Assembly (NCBI GenBank): GCA_023230825.1 | Contig: JALNWO010000099.1 | Location: 1 to 6,116, forward strand | Source of the DNA: Acholeplasmataceae bacterium | GTDB taxonomy: Bacteria > Bacillota_I > Bacilli_A > Acholeplasmatales > Acholeplasmataceae | Length of the DNA stretch: 6,116 nt | Direction of reading: 5' to 3' | The notes under the pieces: model-generated | The model's input: only the letters and a program-made list of their open reading frames with translations | Database searches by the model: none | Told to the model about the DNA's origin: nothing | Program-made: the position numbers and the translations under genes | Shown: positions 5,124 through 6,116 of the stretch, piece after piece | Layout of the letters: every line of letters starts with the position of its first letter | Numbering within the stretch: the stretch's first letter is position 1

Positions 5124-5834
5124 TTAGAGAATTATTCTGTAAGTCTTTATAAACCAAAACATTAAAAGATGTAGCGCATAAAATGAATAATATATTATTC
5201 CGGTTTTGGTTCCTTGTTGGTGATTATACATTGAAATTGGAATAAATGCTATCGGGGATAGAAATTGTAATACAAATACTTCTGCTGAAGCAAATAATCC
5301 TGCAATTGAAGTAAGTAAATATTTATTAACTGTATTGGTTCTAAAATAATAGAAAATAAAGATGACTAATATTCCATACCATGAGTAGTCAAATTTTAAA
5401 ATATAAGCTATAAACATGCAAGATAGAGATATTAATATCCTTTTGAAAATCGATTGATTTTTTGATAATAATTTTAGACCTATAATACCTAATATTAGAG
5501 TGAAAAAAATATTCTGATGACCTAAATAAATTAGTTTACCATGAATAGCCAGATCAAATGGTATTTCTGAAAGGAAACAAAAAATCATCATTCTTTTAAT
5601 GTACTTATGAAATGATGAAGTGTGAATAAACCCTTCAACAATCATGAACGCATAAAGAATAAATGCTGTTCTGCCTATAATGCGAAGCATAAGAATTTCC
5701 GGAAAGAATACAATTCCTATGTGATCTATAATCATCGTGACCAACGCAATCATTTTTAGATGATATGCTGTTAATATTTTGACAGAACCAGGCTTTAAAA
5801 TTATATTTATCTTTGACGTGTTCATGTTTATCAT
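5124..5834 (-). CDS. TraX-family multi-pass membrane protein
   Basis: This 236-residue integral membrane protein has about seven hydrophobic segments and the signature patterns of the TraX family (Pfam TraX) in order: LKMIALVTMIIDHIG at 26-40, RIIGRTAFILYAFMIVEGF at 51-69, SEIPFDLA at 89-96, HQNIFFTL at 106-113, YNHQQG at 203-208 and FYALHLL at 218-224. The plasmid F TraX protein N-acetylates pilin. Most chromosomal relatives, including small ones such as this, have no known substrate, so acyl transfer at the inner membrane is only a family-based guess. The start is ATG 5834; ATG 5825 is an alternative three codons in. There is no conjugation gene nearby. Downstream, after 59 nt, comes palindrome C; upstream is IS debris, and no clear promoter was found. 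Confidence 0.85.
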   Translation of the reverse strand: MINMNTSKINIILKPGSVKILTAYHLKMIALVTMIIDHIGIVFFPEILMLRIIGRTAFILYAFMIVEGFIHTSSFHKYIKRMMIFCFLSEIPFDLAIHGKLIYLGHQNIFFTLILGIIGLKLLSKNQSIFKRILISLSCMFIAYILKFDYSWYGILVIFIFYYFRTNTVNKYLLTSIAGLFASAEVFVLQFLSPIAFIPISMYNHQQGTKTGIIYYSFYALHLLMFWFIKTYRIIL

Positions 5835-5850
5835 GCTGATTGAACACTAT

Positions 5851-6114
5851 TTACCCATTGTATAAGCTGGTGAATTGGTTCGGTAAAGGTACCAGCAGCC
5901 ACCCTAACGGGACTTTTGTCTCAAACACCGAAGAAGCCGTCTCTTTTATAAAATTGGGGCGGTTTTTTTTCATTTCATGTAGGTTCTTTAAGCTGGGCTG
6001 ATAGGCTTTGTATTTATATTGTTCAACTTGGGTTTTGTTACAATTTTTACATTTATAGCGTTGGTTTAGTTGTTTGGTTTTGCCATGCTTTATAAGTTTT
6101 CCCTCACAATAGCT
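5851..6114 (-). pseudogene. IS1-type (InsA-like) zinc-ribbon transposase fragment
   Basis: The minus-strand frame enters at the right edge and stays open for 87 codons to TAA 5851-5853. The first 40 residues look like the N-terminus of IS1-type InsA: S-Y-C, KLIKHGKTK, QRYKCKNCNK, then YKYKAYQP. The first visible bases GC would complete a cysteine codon if preceded by T, giving the expected CxxC-x18-CxxC zinc ribbon. After YQPSL the similarity to InsA ends; about residues 42-87 match nothing I recognise and cross a terminator-like hairpin. The junction is near 5990. This is therefore a truncated remnant, not a functional transposase, and its frame ends 17 nt before the traX start. The beginning of the gene is outside the window. 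Confidence 0.55.
5934..5970 (+). terminator. Intrinsic terminator-like hairpin on the plus strand
   Basis: AAGCCGTCTC (5934-5943) pairs with GGGGCGGTTT (5956-5965) over ten positions when G-U pairs are counted, around a 12-nt AT loop, and the right arm runs into eight T residues (5963-5970). This is the layout of a rho-independent terminator for rightward transcription. No intact plus-strand gene lies just upstream; an open frame at 5842-6000 in this direction has no usable start. It may be a relic of a gene lost when the IS fragment arrived, or part of an IS end that blocks outside transcription. Confidence 0.5.
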
Positions 6115-6116
6115 GC

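Noticed and set aside
5101..5125. Possible terminator just after traX
   Set aside because: Around the traX stop there is only a short AGAATAATTCT palindrome followed by A residues in the gene's direction. The T-rich side is on the wrong strand for terminating traX.
5635..5847. A 70-codon minus-strand frame overlapping the traX 5' end
   Set aside because: It is an out-of-frame shadow of traX, which has full family motifs in its own frame.
1..6116. CRISPR array, tRNA or rRNA genes
   Set aside because: No regularly spaced direct repeats, cloverleaf sequence or rRNA-like segments were seen on either strand.

Overview
This is an AT-rich accessory region from a Bacteroidetes-type bacterium. That assignment is inferred from the lack of Shine-Dalgarno sequences, a TAnnTTTG-type -7 element before the regulator gene, and the flavour of the proteins and intergenic repeats. 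All four regions with intact genes are read from the minus strand, so the biological order runs from the right end of the window to the left.

Layout, right to left. (1) At 5851-6114 a zinc-ribbon remnant resembling the N-terminus of IS1-type transposase (InsA) runs into unrelated sequence, with a plus-strand terminator-like hairpin inside. (2) At 5124-5834 is a TraX-family membrane protein. (3) At 4970-5064 is a large imperfect palindrome bounded by ACATAAC/GTTATGT (site C). (4) At 4525-4935 is a small HNH nuclease whose stop codon lies inside the next palindrome. (5) At 4436-4530 is a second imperfect palindrome (site B). (6) At 4302-4387 is a repeat carrying AGCGTTGGC. (7) At 481-4179 is a three-gene restriction-modification operon: an HTH controller, a nuclease-methyltransferase fusion, and a two-TRD specificity subunit. 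The genes overlap by 14 and 7 nt, and a promoter and operator-like repeats lie in front. (8) At 390-479 is a hairpin between two more AGCGTTGGC copies. (9) At 224-364 is a third palindrome (site A). (10) At 109-232 is a gene remnant cut off by the end of an IS66-like element, whose transposase C-terminus is at 3-101.

The most interesting reading is that the window is part of an integron-like gene-cassette array without an integrase in view. Each minus-strand gene or operon (traX, HNH, RM) is followed 3' by an attC-like element of the form AAC...imperfect arms...GTT, always in the same order. The HNH unit has textbook cassette proportions: about 534 bp, a 40-nt leader, no promoter seen, and its stop codon in the attC-like R'' box. 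The RM operon would be an unusually large cassette of about 4.2 kb with its own promoter.

The RM system has no separate HsdR in the window. The methyltransferase subunit instead carries an N-terminal PD-(D/E)XK nuclease-like domain. This makes a two-subunit, BcgI-like (type IIB/IIG-like) enzyme likely, with the HTH protein as probable transcriptional controller. Both window edges are insertion-sequence remnants, as expected of a hotspot of gene turnover.
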